Shown piece after piece: positions 17,739 through 26,638 of a stretch of DNA of 64,000 nucleotides (position 1 is its first letter; every line of letters begins with the position of its first letter). This stretch comes from an uncultured Lachnospiraceae bacterium. Lineage in GTDB: Bacteria > Bacillota > Clostridia > Lachnospirales > Lachnospiraceae. A program made the translations under genes and the position numbers. The stretch is from the NCBI GenBank assembly GCA_934293375.1, contig CAKQYS010000002.1, positions 186,001 through 250,000 on the forward strand. The letters run 5' to 3'. The notes under the pieces are model-generated. The model made no database searches and had not been told where the DNA came from. It worked only from the letters and a program-made list of their open reading frames with translations.

Positions 17739-18755
17739 ATGTTATATACAAAGATAACGATAGACACAACGGTAGAAGCGATAGATATGGTCAGCTATAC
17801 ATTGGCTGAGCTTGGTGTGGAAGGCATTGAGGTGGAGGATAAGATCCCTCTGACAGAGGAAGAAAAGAGGGCGATGTATATTGATATCATGCCGGAACAA
17901 GAAGAAGTATATGATGGGTTGGCAAAGATTACCTGTTATATTCCGATGGCATCGGATGGGGAACCGGTGCTGGCAAACAATGGAATCACAGTGGAAGAAG
18001 TGATGCCTGCTGTGCATAATATTCCGGAACTGCTTTCCAATATCCGTGTACAGTTGGATCAGCTTTCTGAATTCATGGATGTCGGACCAAAGACGATTAC
18101 AGTAGATGAACAGGATGATGCCGGATGGCTCAATAAATGGAAAGACTATTTTAAACCTTTCCGGCTTGAGGATGATATTGTGATCAAGCCTACATGGGAA
18201 ACAGATGTGGATACGAAGCCGGATGATATTGTGATCGAGATTGATCCGGGTATTGCTTTTGGAACGGGATCTCATGAGACAACAAGATTGTGTATCAAGC
18301 AATTAAAGAAATATGTGACCCCTGACAGTCTGGTGCTGGATGCCGGATGCGGAAGCGGGATCCTATCTATGATCGCATTAAAACTGGGTGCAAAAGAAGC
18401 ACTGGGTGTTGATATCGATGAAATTGCGGTTAAGGTCAGTGAGGAGAACCGGATACAGAATCATATAGCTGCGGAGCAGTTTGCTGTGCGGGTTGGAGAT
18501 GTGATCGGAGATCGTGCATTTGCGGCATCTATTACAGACCGGTATGATATTGTGGTTGCTAATATATTGGCAGATGTTATCATACCATTGTCTCAGGTTG
18601 TGGGACAATTTATGAAGCCTGATGGTGTATTTATATCATCAGGGATCATTCAGGCAAGAGAAGATGAGGTGCGTACTGCGTTGCTGGAAAGTGGATTTCA
18701 GATCGTGGAGACGACCTATATGGGTGACTGGGTATCTTTCACTGCAAAGCTGTGA
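17739..18755 (+). CDS. prmA: Ribosomal protein L11 methyltransferase
   Basis: SAM-dependent methyltransferase of 338 residues that trimethylates ribosomal protein L11 on several amino groups. The N-terminal L11-recognition domain is followed by the Rossmann-fold methyltransferase domain with PGIAFGTGSHETT, LDAGCGSGILSM (SAM-binding motif I) and VVANILADVI. The N-terminal part is slightly longer than in E. coli, as in other Clostridia. The order dnaJ-prmA-rsmE is as in Bacillus (yqeT-yqeU), apart from the inserted membrane gene upstream. Confidence 0.95.
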   Translation: MLYTKITIDTTVEAIDMVSYTLAELGVEGIEVEDKIPLTEEEKRAMYIDIMPEQEEVYDGLAKITCYIPMASDGEPVLANNGITVEEVMPAVHNIPELLSNIRVQLDQLSEFMDVGPKTITVDEQDDAGWLNKWKDYFKPFRLEDDIVIKPTWETDVDTKPDDIVIEIDPGIAFGTGSHETTRLCIKQLKKYVTPDSLVLDAGCGSGILSMIALKLGAKEALGVDIDEIAVKVSEENRIQNHIAAEQFAVRVGDVIGDRAFAASITDRYDIVVANILADVIIPLSQVVGQFMKPDGVFISSGIIQAREDEVRTALLESGFQIVETTYMGDWVSFTAKL

Positions 18756-18788
18756 GAGGCTATAGAAGTACGAATGGTAGGTGAGAGT

Positions 18789-19529
18789 ATGTATCAGTTT
18801 TTTGTGAATACCGATGCTGTTGGTTCGGATCAGATCAGGATCACGGGACCGGATGTGAATCATATCCGGAATGTACTCCGTCTGAAGCCGGGTACACAGA
18901 TTAAGGTGAATGATCAAGGCGATATGGAATATATATGCAGCATAACAGAATTGACCGAAGATATTGTCTACGCAAAGATAGAGGATATGCAGTCTGTTAC
19001 AGCGGAATTGCCGGTGGAGATTTATCTGTTCCAGGGATATCCGAAGGGGGACAAGCTGGAAACGATTATCCAGAAGACGGTGGAACTTGGCGTGTCAAAG
19101 GTGGTACCGGTGATGATGAAACGCTGTGTAGTGAGACTGGACGATAAAAAGGCACATAAGAAACAGGAACGTATGCAGGCAATTGCACTGGCGGCGGCAA
19201 AGCAGTCTAAACGGGGTGTGGTGCCGGAGATTATGCCGGTAATGGCGTGGCAGGATGCGGTGCAGCTTGCTGCGAAGCTAGACATGCTGCTGGTTCCATA
19301 TGAGAATGCTGAAGGGATTGCTGCTTCAAAACATCTGATATCCCGGATAGCAGATCATAAGTCGCTGGGTATTTTTATTGGACCTGAGGGTGGTTTTGCA
19401 CCCGAAGAGATCGAACAGCTGCAGGCTGTCGGGGGGCAGAATATTACATTAGGACATCGTATCCTTCGGACCGAAACAGCCGGAATGGCAATGATGTCAA
19501 TTATTATGTTTGAATTAGAAAAGGATTAG
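18789..19529 (+). CDS. rsmE: 16S rRNA m3U1498 methyltransferase
   Basis: RsmE (YqeU) of 246 residues, which methylates U1498 of 16S rRNA. An N-terminal PUA-like domain (HIRNVLRLKPG) is followed by a SPOUT domain with a trefoil knot: FIGPEGGFAPEEIE and LGHRILRTETAG bind SAM. ATG 18789 follows AGGTGAG at good spacing; ATG 18774 is in frame but weaker. It lies 33 bases after prmA in the same operon. Confidence 0.95.
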   Translation: MYQFFVNTDAVGSDQIRITGPDVNHIRNVLRLKPGTQIKVNDQGDMEYICSITELTEDIVYAKIEDMQSVTAELPVEIYLFQGYPKGDKLETIIQKTVELGVSKVVPVMMKRCVVRLDDKKAHKKQERMQAIALAAAKQSKRGVVPEIMPVMAWQDAVQLAAKLDMLLVPYENAEGIAASKHLISRIADHKSLGIFIGPEGGFAPEEIEQLQAVGGQNITLGHRILRTETAGMAMMSIIMFELEKD

Positions 19530-19540
19530 AGGATAAAGAA

Positions 19541-20683
19541 ATGGAAGCATATTTTGATCATGCAGCAACCACATATGTATTGCCGGAGGTAGCAGCACTG
19601 ATGATGAAGCTGATGCAGGAGGATTATGGGAATCCATCCTCCAAGCATAGAAAGGGTATGCAGGCAGAACAGTATGTAAAGACGGCTGCAGAACAGCTGG
19701 CTGATATTATGAAGGTGGATGCCAGAAATATCGTGTTTACATCAGGTGGCACAGAGTCTAATAACATGGCATTGATCGGGGCGGCATTGGCCAACCAGCG
19801 TGCAGGCAGACATATCATCTCGACACCGATTGAACATGCATCAGTGTATAATCCGTTGTTATATCTGGAAAAACAAGGATTTGAACTGACGATCATAGAT
19901 GTAGATGAGAACGGTCTTGTAGATCCTGCAAAGCTAAAGGATATGATCCGTCAGGATACCATACTGGTGTCGATTATGGCTGTCAATAATGAAATTGGTG
20001 CTGTCGAGCCGGTTGCAGAATGCGGACGGGTGATCCATGAGACGAATCCAAACACCGTCTTTCATGTAGATGGTATACAGGCATTTGGAAAGCTTTCCAT
20101 TTATCCTAAACGAATGGGCATAGATCTGTATACGATCAGTGGGCATAAGCTGCATGCGGCAAAAGGGGTTGGCGCATTGTATGTAAATCCCAAAATTAAG
20201 ATCAGACCGTTGATCCTTGGCGGTGGTCAGCAGAAGGACATGCGGTCAGGTACAGAAAATGTACCGGGTATCGCAGGACTTGGTCTGGCTGCGAAGATTG
20301 CTTATGATCATCTTGATGAGAGAACCGCGCATATGAGACAGTTGAAAGAACAGCTGATTGCAGGCGCAACTGCTTTAGAAGGTGTGACAAGTAATACCGG
20401 CGATGCGCCGCATATTGTCAGCCTGAGTTTTCGGGGTGTGAAGAGCGAGGTGCTGCTGCATGCCTTAGAGGATAAGGGGATATATGTATCATCAGGGTCT
20501 GCATGTTCGGCGAATCACCCGGGGATCAGTGGTGTGCTTAAGGCGATTGGATTGGATTCTGAGCTGCTGGATTCTACCTTGAGATTTAGTCTGGCAGAAA
20601 ACAACACATCCGAAGAAATAGAAGCTGCGGTGCAGGCGTTAGCAAAATTGCTGCCGGTACTGCGTAGATTTATAAGAAAATAA
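19541..20683 (+). CDS. Cysteine desulfurase (IscS/NifS family)
   Basis: PLP enzyme of 380 residues that takes sulfur from cysteine to give a protein persulfide. The start YFDHAATTYVLPEV is typical; the PLP-binding Lys lies in SGHKLHAAKG, and the catalytic Cys in SSGSACSANHP near residue 325, on the loop length of group I enzymes. The next gene, 12 bases on, is thiI, so this is the likely sulfur donor for 4-thiouridine in tRNA, as NifZ is for ThiI in B. subtilis. Role in Fe-S cluster assembly cannot be excluded. Confidence 0.95.
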   Translation: MEAYFDHAATTYVLPEVAALMMKLMQEDYGNPSSKHRKGMQAEQYVKTAAEQLADIMKVDARNIVFTSGGTESNNMALIGAALANQRAGRHIISTPIEHASVYNPLLYLEKQGFELTIIDVDENGLVDPAKLKDMIRQDTILVSIMAVNNEIGAVEPVAECGRVIHETNPNTVFHVDGIQAFGKLSIYPKRMGIDLYTISGHKLHAAKGVGALYVNPKIKIRPLILGGGQQKDMRSGTENVPGIAGLGLAAKIAYDHLDERTAHMRQLKEQLIAGATALEGVTSNTGDAPHIVSLSFRGVKSEVLLHALEDKGIYVSSGSACSANHPGISGVLKAIGLDSELLDSTLRFSLAENNTSEEIEAAVQALAKLLPVLRRFIRK

Positions 20684-20694
20684 AGGAGATTAAG

Positions 20695-21876
20695 ATGGAA
20701 TTTAAGGCATTTATGATAAAGTATGCAGAGATCGGTACTAAGGGAAAGAACCGATATGTCTTTGAAGATATCCTCTGCAAAAACATCCGTAACAGAATTA
20801 AGCATTTAGGCGAATTTGAAGTAAAAAAGGAATATGGGCGGATTTATGTTGTGGCAGAAAGTGAATACGATTATGAAGATACGATCGCTGCCCTGCAGAC
20901 GGTTTTTGGAATCGTGGGTATCTGCCCGGTAGTAGTGTTGGGAAGGACAGATTTTGAAACGCTGAAAGAGTCTGTTATTGATTATATGGATCAGTGTTAC
21001 ACAGATAAGCATCAGACATTTAAGGTTCACACGAGGCGTGCAGATAAGACATATCCAATGGAATCTATGGAGATGAATGCAGAACTGGGCCATTTTTTGT
21101 TGGAGGCATTTCCAGAATTTTCAGTAGATGTACATCACCCGGATATCATGTTGAATGTAGAGATCCGACAGACAGGTGCATATATCTATTCGTTGACGAT
21201 TCCGGGTCCGGGCGGCCTTCCAATCGGAACCAACGGGAAGGCAATGCTTCTTTTGTCGGGCGGTATTGACAGTCCTGTAGCGGGATATATGATTGCAAAG
21301 CGTGGAGTTGAACTGGAGGCGACATATTTTCATGCACCTCCGTATACCAGTGACCGTGCAAAACAGAAGGTAATAGATCTTGCAAAACTGGTTGCCAAGT
21401 ATACAGGACCGATCAAATTAAATATCGTGAATTTTACAGATATCCAGTTGGCAATCTATGAAAAGTGTCCACATGATGAATTAACGATCATTATGCGGCG
21501 GTATATGATGAAGATTGCACAGGATCTGGCGAAGAAGGATGATTGTCTGAGCCTGATCACGGGGGAGAGTATCGGACAGGTGGCATCCCAGACCATGCAT
21601 AGTCTGTATGTGACCAATGAAGTATGTACGATGCCGGTATTTAGACCTTGTATCGGTATGGACAAGCAGGAGATCGTAGATATATCGGAAAAAATCGATA
21701 CTTATGAAACATCGATTCTGCCTTACGAGGATTGCTGTACGATCTTTGTGGCAAAGCATCCGGTTACGAAACCGAGGTTGGAAAAGATCAAGGAATCTGA
21801 GACATTACTTGCAGATGTGATAGATGATCTTTATCAGCAGGCAATGGATACGGTAGAAGTTGTTACCGTCAGATAA
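20695..21876 (+). CDS. thiI: tRNA 4-thiouridine synthase ThiI
   Basis: ThiI of 393 residues, which adenylates and thiolates U8 of tRNA. An N-terminal ferredoxin-like and THUMP region (about 1-165) is followed by the PP-loop ATPase domain (LLSGGIDSPVAGY). There is no C-terminal rhodanese domain; the protein ends soon after YEDCCTIFVAKHP, as in Bacillus ThiI, which is enough for thiouridine but not for thiamine synthesis in the E. coli manner. Sulfur probably comes directly from the adjacent cysteine desulfurase. A good AAAGGAG ribosome-binding site precedes it. Confidence 0.96.
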   Translation: MEFKAFMIKYAEIGTKGKNRYVFEDILCKNIRNRIKHLGEFEVKKEYGRIYVVAESEYDYEDTIAALQTVFGIVGICPVVVLGRTDFETLKESVIDYMDQCYTDKHQTFKVHTRRADKTYPMESMEMNAELGHFLLEAFPEFSVDVHHPDIMLNVEIRQTGAYIYSLTIPGPGGLPIGTNGKAMLLLSGGIDSPVAGYMIAKRGVELEATYFHAPPYTSDRAKQKVIDLAKLVAKYTGPIKLNIVNFTDIQLAIYEKCPHDELTIIMRRYMMKIAQDLAKKDDCLSLITGESIGQVASQTMHSLYVTNEVCTMPVFRPCIGMDKQEIVDISEKIDTYETSILPYEDCCTIFVAKHPVTKPRLEKIKESETLLADVIDDLYQQAMDTVEVVTVR

Positions 21877-21910
21877 GGTATGTGTATATAGAATGACAGA
21901 TATGGGCATA

Positions 21911-21942
21911 ATAAAAAGGGACTATATAGAATATAGTCCCTA
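21911..21942 (-). terminator. Terminator of the HPr-like gene
   Basis: Perfect 10-base stem (21918-21927 with 21931-21940) with a three-base loop. On the - strand it is followed by a T run (TTTTTAT), so it ends the HPr-like transcript. On the + strand there is no T run, so for thiI it is at most a stabilising hairpin. Confidence 0.82.
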
Positions 21943-21956
21943 AACCCCTATGAATC

Positions 21957-22187
21957 TTATACCATATATGGCTTCAACGCATCAAGAATCTCAGCTGTGT
22001 CTGAATCTGAGTGAATGTTCAAAGTGATAGGCTTAGAAATATCTAAGCTGAAGATACCCATAATAGACTTAGCGTCGATCACGTATCTTCCGGAAACTAA
22101 ATCAAACTCAGCATCAAACTTCGTGATGTCGTTCACAAAGCTCTTTACCTTATCAATTGAATTCAATGAAATCTGAACGGTTTGCAT
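21957..22187 (-). CDS. HPr-like protein without the active-site histidine
   Basis: Small protein of 76 residues with the HPr fold signature. The strand/helix containing AKSIMGIFSLDI (residues 39-50) matches the Ser46 region of HPr, with Ser41 at the regulatory serine position. The N-terminal active-site loop of HPr (GIHARP) is replaced by SIDKVK: Asp12 stands where His15 should be and the following Arg is also lost. It cannot act as a PTS phosphocarrier by the normal route; a Crh-like regulatory role through Ser41 is possible but unproven. Start has AGGAGG; it has its own promoter and terminator and stands alone between thiI and mtaB. Confidence 0.8.
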   Translation of the reverse strand: MQTVQISLNSIDKVKSFVNDITKFDAEFDLVSGRYVIDAKSIMGIFSLDISKPITLNIHSDSDTAEILDALKPYMV

Positions 22188-22225
22188 AATCTTTCCTCCT
22201 TACTGTTCTCAACATGTATATCATT

Positions 22226-22254
22226 ATAGTACATTTTAGCCTATTAAAAGTCAA
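22226..22254 (-). promoter_or_regulatory. Sigma-A promoter for the HPr-like gene
   Basis: On the - strand: TTGACT (22249-22254), 17-base spacer, TACTAT (22226-22231), about 40 bases before the ATG. Good fit. Confidence 0.7.
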
Positions 22255-22329
22255 GATGATTTATACCAAAAAAGTAAAGTTATGGAAAGAGTCATGTAAA
22301 GAATGAGAGAAGAAAATGGGAGATTTACT

Positions 22330-23673
22330 ATGACGACAGGATATTTAACAGGAAAAAAGGCTGCGATCCTGACACTTGGCTGCAAAGTGAACCAATATGA
22401 ATCGGATGCGATGCACAAGCTGCTTATGGATGCAGGTGTTGCAATGGTAGAATTCGACGATCCCGCAGACATCTATATTGTAAATACATGCTCTGTAACC
22501 AATATGGCAGACAGAAAATCCAGACAGATGCTTCATAAAGCAAAAAAACATAATCCGGATGCAGTCGTGGTGGCTTGTGGTTGTTATGTACAGGCGGATG
22601 CACAACATGTGCTTGAGGATTATGCAGTGGATCTGGTTCTGGGAAACAATGTTAAGAATAACATTGTGGATCTGTTAGAGGAGTATTATGCACGCCGGCA
22701 AGCGGATGGGATGCCGCAGATGGTGGATGCGGAAACGGTTCCTGTTACATTTATGCAGGATATATCCCGAAAGGCAGACTATGAGGAAATGAGGGCGACT
22801 GTTCCGGAAATGACAAGAGCCTATGTGAAGGTACAGGATGGCTGCAATCAGTTCTGTTCATACTGTATCATTCCGTATACAAGAGGCAGGATCCGAAGCC
22901 GTGCTATGGAGGATGTGATCAAAGAGGTGTCTGATCTTGCAATGAATGGTTTTCGCGAGGTCGTTTTGACAGGCATTCATTTGTCGTCGTATGGTATGGA
23001 CATGGCGGAGCATAGCAGCCGGCTGGGGGAACTGATCGGGGCTGTTTCGTCGATTGACGGGATTGACAGGGTGCGTCTCGGGTCCTTAGAACCCGGAATC
23101 ATTACGGAGGAATTTCTGCAGAGTCTGCGTGAAAACAAGAAATTCTGTCCACATTTTCATCTATCGCTGCAAAGTGCATGTAATGAGACATTAAAGCGTA
23201 TGAACCGTAAATATACAATAGAGCAGTATATGGAGAAATGTGATCTGATCAGAAAATATTTTGACAGGCCGGCACTGACTACGGATGTGATCGTAGGGTT
23301 TCCGGGTGAAACAGAAGAAGAGTTTGCTGTGACAGTTGACAATCTTGAACGATTAGCTTTATATGAAATGCATATTTTCAAATTTTCGCCAAGAAAAGGA
23401 ACTGTGGCAGAAAAAATGCCGGGTCAGATTCCCGAACCGGTGAAAACAAAGCGCAGTGAGCAATTGTTAGCAATGACTGCAAGACATAAACAGGCATATG
23501 AGGAGAGTTTCCGGGATGACATGTTAGAGGTGCTGGTTGAGGAAATGATCACACAAGATGGTTTACAGTATGCAAGCGGACATACTGATAATTATATTCT
23601 GGTCAGATTTCCAAGTGATGCAGATTTGGTGAATCAGATCGTGCAGGTGCAGAATGGGAAAATGTTGAAATAG
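22330..23673 (+). CDS. mtaB: tRNA t6A37 methylthiotransferase MtaB
   Basis: Radical SAM methylthiotransferase of 447 residues that converts t6A37 to ms2t6A37 in ANN-decoding tRNAs. The N-terminal UPF0004 domain (LGCKVNQYESD, NTCSVT, ACGCYVQ) holds an auxiliary 4Fe-4S cluster; the radical SAM motif is CNQFCSYCIIPY; a TRAM domain ends the protein. The KVNQ form of the N-terminal motif is typical of MtaB rather than MiaB. ATG 22330 is preferred (GGGAG seven bases upstream); ATG 22303 is also in frame. It equals B. subtilis yqeV, which also follows rsmE. Confidence 0.94.
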   Translation: MTTGYLTGKKAAILTLGCKVNQYESDAMHKLLMDAGVAMVEFDDPADIYIVNTCSVTNMADRKSRQMLHKAKKHNPDAVVVACGCYVQADAQHVLEDYAVDLVLGNNVKNNIVDLLEEYYARRQADGMPQMVDAETVPVTFMQDISRKADYEEMRATVPEMTRAYVKVQDGCNQFCSYCIIPYTRGRIRSRAMEDVIKEVSDLAMNGFREVVLTGIHLSSYGMDMAEHSSRLGELIGAVSSIDGIDRVRLGSLEPGIITEEFLQSLRENKKFCPHFHLSLQSACNETLKRMNRKYTIEQYMEKCDLIRKYFDRPALTTDVIVGFPGETEEEFAVTVDNLERLALYEMHIFKFSPRKGTVAEKMPGQIPEPVKTKRSEQLLAMTARHKQAYEESFRDDMLEVLVEEMITQDGLQYASGHTDNYILVRFPSDADLVNQIVQVQNGKMLK

Positions 23674-23690
23674 TAGGGGAGGCATTCGTT

Positions 23691-25583
23691 ATGATGAATC
23701 ATGTAGAGAAGAAACACGACAATAAAAAATATATACAGTATATTATTCTGGCAATTGTCATTCTTTTTGGGCTGGCAAGGATTACATACATATTTACCTT
23801 TGACAAGAAGGGAATCCATTCTGATGAAGTATGGAGCTATGGTCTTGCAAATAGTACAGATGGACCGTACATATATGAAGATGTAAAGACGGGCGAAGAT
23901 AAGAACTGTAATGAGTGGATTGATGGATCCGTATTGCATGATTATATTACGGTGCAGAAGGGAGAACGGTTTCATTATGCAAATGTCTATTATAATCTGA
24001 GTGAGGATATGCATCCGCCACTTTATTTCTGGGTATTGCATACAATCTGTTCATTTTTCCCGGATCAATATTCGCTGTGGTTCGGGTATGCGATCAACAT
24101 GGTCAGCTTTATCGTCATGATGATCTTCTTGTATAAAACCATGCTGCTCGTGACACGCAAAATATGGGTATCGATCGCAACGGTTGCTTATTTTGAATTG
24201 ACGGTCGGTGTTCTGAATATGATGACATTTGTCAGAATGTATGCAATGGGAATGGCAATTGCATCCATTCTGATCTACTATCATGCAAGGCTGTATTACA
24301 ACGAGCGGGATCGTATCAATCCCTGGGTATATATTGCATTGGCATTCTGGACATTAGCCGGTGCTATGACGCACCATTTCTTCCTTGTCTGGGCATTTGC
24401 GCTGGCAGCTGTATTTTGCGTATATTATCTCGTGCATAAGCACTGGAAACAGCTGTTTGCATATGGCGGGTCAATGCTCGGCGGAGCGCTGATTTCTTTT
24501 GCGGCATTTCCGGCGGTGTTTGAACATGTATTTAATTCCGACACCCAGAATAATGTTTATTCTGCACACTATCTGGGACTTAGATTTCAATATATTCTAT
24601 GTATCATTATAACGAGCCTGGAAAATGTTGGATTCAATGTATTGTCACCATATGACCGGGGATACAAGCCGTATATAGTGATCACTGTTGGCGTGATGAT
24701 TGTACTTTTTGTTGCGGCATGTTTTGTGTTTCGTAAAGATGCATGGTTTCAAACATTCCTCAAAAAATTAAGATCTGTTCCGGGCATTATATGGAATAAA
24801 CGGAAACAATTTAACTGGTTCTTGTTTGCAATGATATGTAGTGTTTTGTTTAATAGCTTTGTGATTGCAAATACAGTTAATATTATAAAAATGGAGTATC
24901 ATACAGATCGATATTTGTCTACGGCATATGTCTCATTTGTGATCGTGTTTATTTCATTGGGATACTATATCCTAAATGTTTTGGTGAAAAAGAAGCCTAA
25001 AATACGAATTGCAATTGGAGTAGTATTGTATGGTCTGGCTATTGGATGTATGGTTTTGTTTGGAAATGTAATTTATCTGTTCCCGGGAACTTATGACAGC
25101 AATGACCTGCAGCAGATTGGTACGGGAGATGATGTGTTAGTTGTAACCATGGAACCGTGGCTTTTGACGGTATTTGCTGATCAATTTTATGGAGTGAATC
25201 AAATGTATGTTTCGTCTTATGATGAGTTATATGATAACAAGGCCTCGATTGACAGCAAATTGTCTGATGAGAAACCGTTGTATTTTGTGTTAGATGTCAG
25301 ATGGATGGATTTGAGTAAGACAGATCTGCATGTACCATTTAAAGATGAGAATAAAAAACGATATAACGATGAGGGCAATGAGATTGTATTGCAAGATGGT
25401 GATTCACTGTTAAATGCTTTAAATAATGCCGGAAGTGCTTCGGCGAAGGATGAGTTTGCAGAGAAATATAAGCTGGGTGAAGTGCTGGATTATATCAGGG
25501 ATCTGGATATTACAAAAGATATGACCTATGTGGGGTATGATGATATATTTGGCAGACCGGTATTGATCTATCGGTTAAATTGA
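23691..25583 (+). CDS. GT39/ArnT-like membrane glycosyltransferase
   Basis: Polytopic membrane protein of 630 residues. One N-terminal helix (about 15-33) is followed by HSDEVWSYGLAN in the first outer loop, where the Asp-Glu pair corresponds to the catalytic acidic residues of GT-C enzymes of the GT39/GT83 type, and by EDMHPPLYFW, the PPLY motif of the same families. About ten further helices and a C-terminal soluble domain (about 470-630) follow. Such enzymes move a sugar from a polyprenyl-phosphate donor to a surface acceptor. Donor and acceptor are unknown. It starts 18 bases after mtaB. Confidence 0.75.
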   Translation: MMNHVEKKHDNKKYIQYIILAIVILFGLARITYIFTFDKKGIHSDEVWSYGLANSTDGPYIYEDVKTGEDKNCNEWIDGSVLHDYITVQKGERFHYANVYYNLSEDMHPPLYFWVLHTICSFFPDQYSLWFGYAINMVSFIVMMIFLYKTMLLVTRKIWVSIATVAYFELTVGVLNMMTFVRMYAMGMAIASILIYYHARLYYNERDRINPWVYIALAFWTLAGAMTHHFFLVWAFALAAVFCVYYLVHKHWKQLFAYGGSMLGGALISFAAFPAVFEHVFNSDTQNNVYSAHYLGLRFQYILCIIITSLENVGFNVLSPYDRGYKPYIVITVGVMIVLFVAACFVFRKDAWFQTFLKKLRSVPGIIWNKRKQFNWFLFAMICSVLFNSFVIANTVNIIKMEYHTDRYLSTAYVSFVIVFISLGYYILNVLVKKKPKIRIAIGVVLYGLAIGCMVLFGNVIYLFPGTYDSNDLQQIGTGDDVLVVTMEPWLLTVFADQFYGVNQMYVSSYDELYDNKASIDSKLSDEKPLYFVLDVRWMDLSKTDLHVPFKDENKKRYNDEGNEIVLQDGDSLLNALNNAGSASAKDEFAEKYKLGEVLDYIRDLDITKDMTYVGYDDIFGRPVLIYRLN

Positions 25584-25598
25584 TGTAATATATACATC

Positions 25599-25627
25599 TT
25601 GCTATTTTTGTGAGATTATATTAAAAT
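25599..25627 (+). promoter_or_regulatory. Sigma-A promoter for the ireB operon
   Basis: TTGCTA (25599-25604), 17-base spacer, TAAAAT (25622-25627), 30 bases before the ireB start codon. A short weak hairpin (25582-25598) just upstream may end the preceding transcript. Confidence 0.6.
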
Positions 25628-25656
25628 ATAGATATCTGTGATAAGGACGTGATAAA

Positions 25657-25914
25657 ATGAACAATCAAAATACACAATACATTAATCCAATGCGAAATGA
25701 TGTGATCGAGGTAACAGATATTCTTGCAGAAGTATATGCAGCGTTATCTGAGAAAGGATATAATCCTGTCAGTCAGATTGTAGGATATGTGATGAGCGGT
25801 GATCCGACATACATCACAAGTTACCGGAATGCCAGAAGCCTGATCATGAAGGCTGAACGGGATGAGATCATAGAGGTACTGCTTGAGAATTATATTGAAA
25901 CACGATTGAAGTAG
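25657..25914 (+). CDS. IreB family regulatory phosphoprotein
   Basis: Protein of 85 residues of the UPF0297/IreB (YrzL) family. The conserved core is visible: ITDILAEVYAALSEKGY does not occur exactly, but TDILAEVYAALSEKGYNP, QIVGYVMSGDPTYITSY and NARSLIMKAERDEI do. In Enterococcus, IreB is phosphorylated by the Ser/Thr kinase IreK and affects cephalosporin resistance; several Thr residues near the N-terminus could be targets here. No PASTA kinase gene is present in the window. First gene of the conserved cluster yrzL-ruvX-yrzB. Confidence 0.93.
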   Translation: MNNQNTQYINPMRNDVIEVTDILAEVYAALSEKGYNPVSQIVGYVMSGDPTYITSYRNARSLIMKAERDEIIEVLLENYIETRLK

Positions 25915-25928
25915 AATTGAGGGAACAT

Positions 25929-26360
25929 ATGAGAATCATGGGACTTGACTATGGCACCATGACAGTTGGTGTTGCGATATCGGATGCACTCGGAGTCACA
26001 GCACAGCCGATTGAGACCATAACCAGGAAGATGGAGAACAAGCTCCGGAAGACCTATGCACGGATCGAAGAGTTGATTGCAGAGTATGAGGTCGGTTTTA
26101 TTGTGCTCGGATATCCAAAGAACATGAATAATACAGTTGGAGAGCGTGCCGAAGCATGCGAAGAATTTAAAGCTGCGATCGAGAGGCGGACAGGAATTCC
26201 GGTTGCATTGTGGGATGAGAGACTGACTACAGTAGAGTCAGAGAGAATTTTGATGGAGAGTGGTGTGCGCAGAGAGAACCGCAAGGCGGTGATCGATAAG
26301 ATGGCGGCGGCTATTATACTGCAGAGTTATATGGATGCGCATCCGGAGGGACAGGCATGA
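25929..26360 (+). CDS. ruvX: Putative pre-16S rRNA nuclease / RuvX (YqgF)
   Basis: RNase H-fold protein of 143 residues of the YqgF family, proposed to finish the 5' end of 16S rRNA or to resolve Holliday junctions. Active-site motifs: GLDYGTMTVGVAISD, VLGYPKNMNNTVGERA and WDERLTTVESE, giving the expected acidic residues. ATG 25929 follows GAGGGA; TTG 25917 is in frame but lies on that site. It overlaps the next gene by four bases (ATGA), suggesting coupling. Confidence 0.94.
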   Translation: MRIMGLDYGTMTVGVAISDALGVTAQPIETITRKMENKLRKTYARIEELIAEYEVGFIVLGYPKNMNNTVGERAEACEEFKAAIERRTGIPVALWDERLTTVESERILMESGVRRENRKAVIDKMAAAIILQSYMDAHPEGQA

Positions 26361-26632
26361 TAGAAGAACAGAATATCACTATGACAGATGAAGAGGGCAA
26401 TGAAACGATTTTTACCGTACTTGCAGATACTGTATTACAGGGAAAGACATATCTGCTGGTGACGGAAGGTGAAGAAGAAACGGGAGAGACCCCGTGTGAC
26501 ATCCTGGTACGGACAGGAGAGGATGCCGATTATTGGTCTTATATGTTTGTGGAAGACGAAGATGAGCTTGAGAATGTTTTTAAGATATTTGAGACCATCT
26601 TGTCTGAGGAAGACGGGAATTTGGAGGTTTAA
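26357..26632 (+). CDS. DUF1292 family protein (YrzB)
   Basis: Acidic protein of 91 residues of the UPF0473/DUF1292 family. The pattern is visible in MTDEEGNETIFTVLADTVLQ near the N-terminus and in the acidic C-terminal half (YWSYMFVEDEDELENVFKIF). The molecular function is unknown. It is tied to ireB and ruvX in most Firmicutes, and its start overlaps the ruvX stop. Confidence 0.9.
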   Translation: MIEEQNITMTDEEGNETIFTVLADTVLQGKTYLLVTEGEEETGETPCDILVRTGEDADYWSYMFVEDEDELENVFKIFETILSEEDGNLEV

Positions 26633-26638
26633 GTAAAA

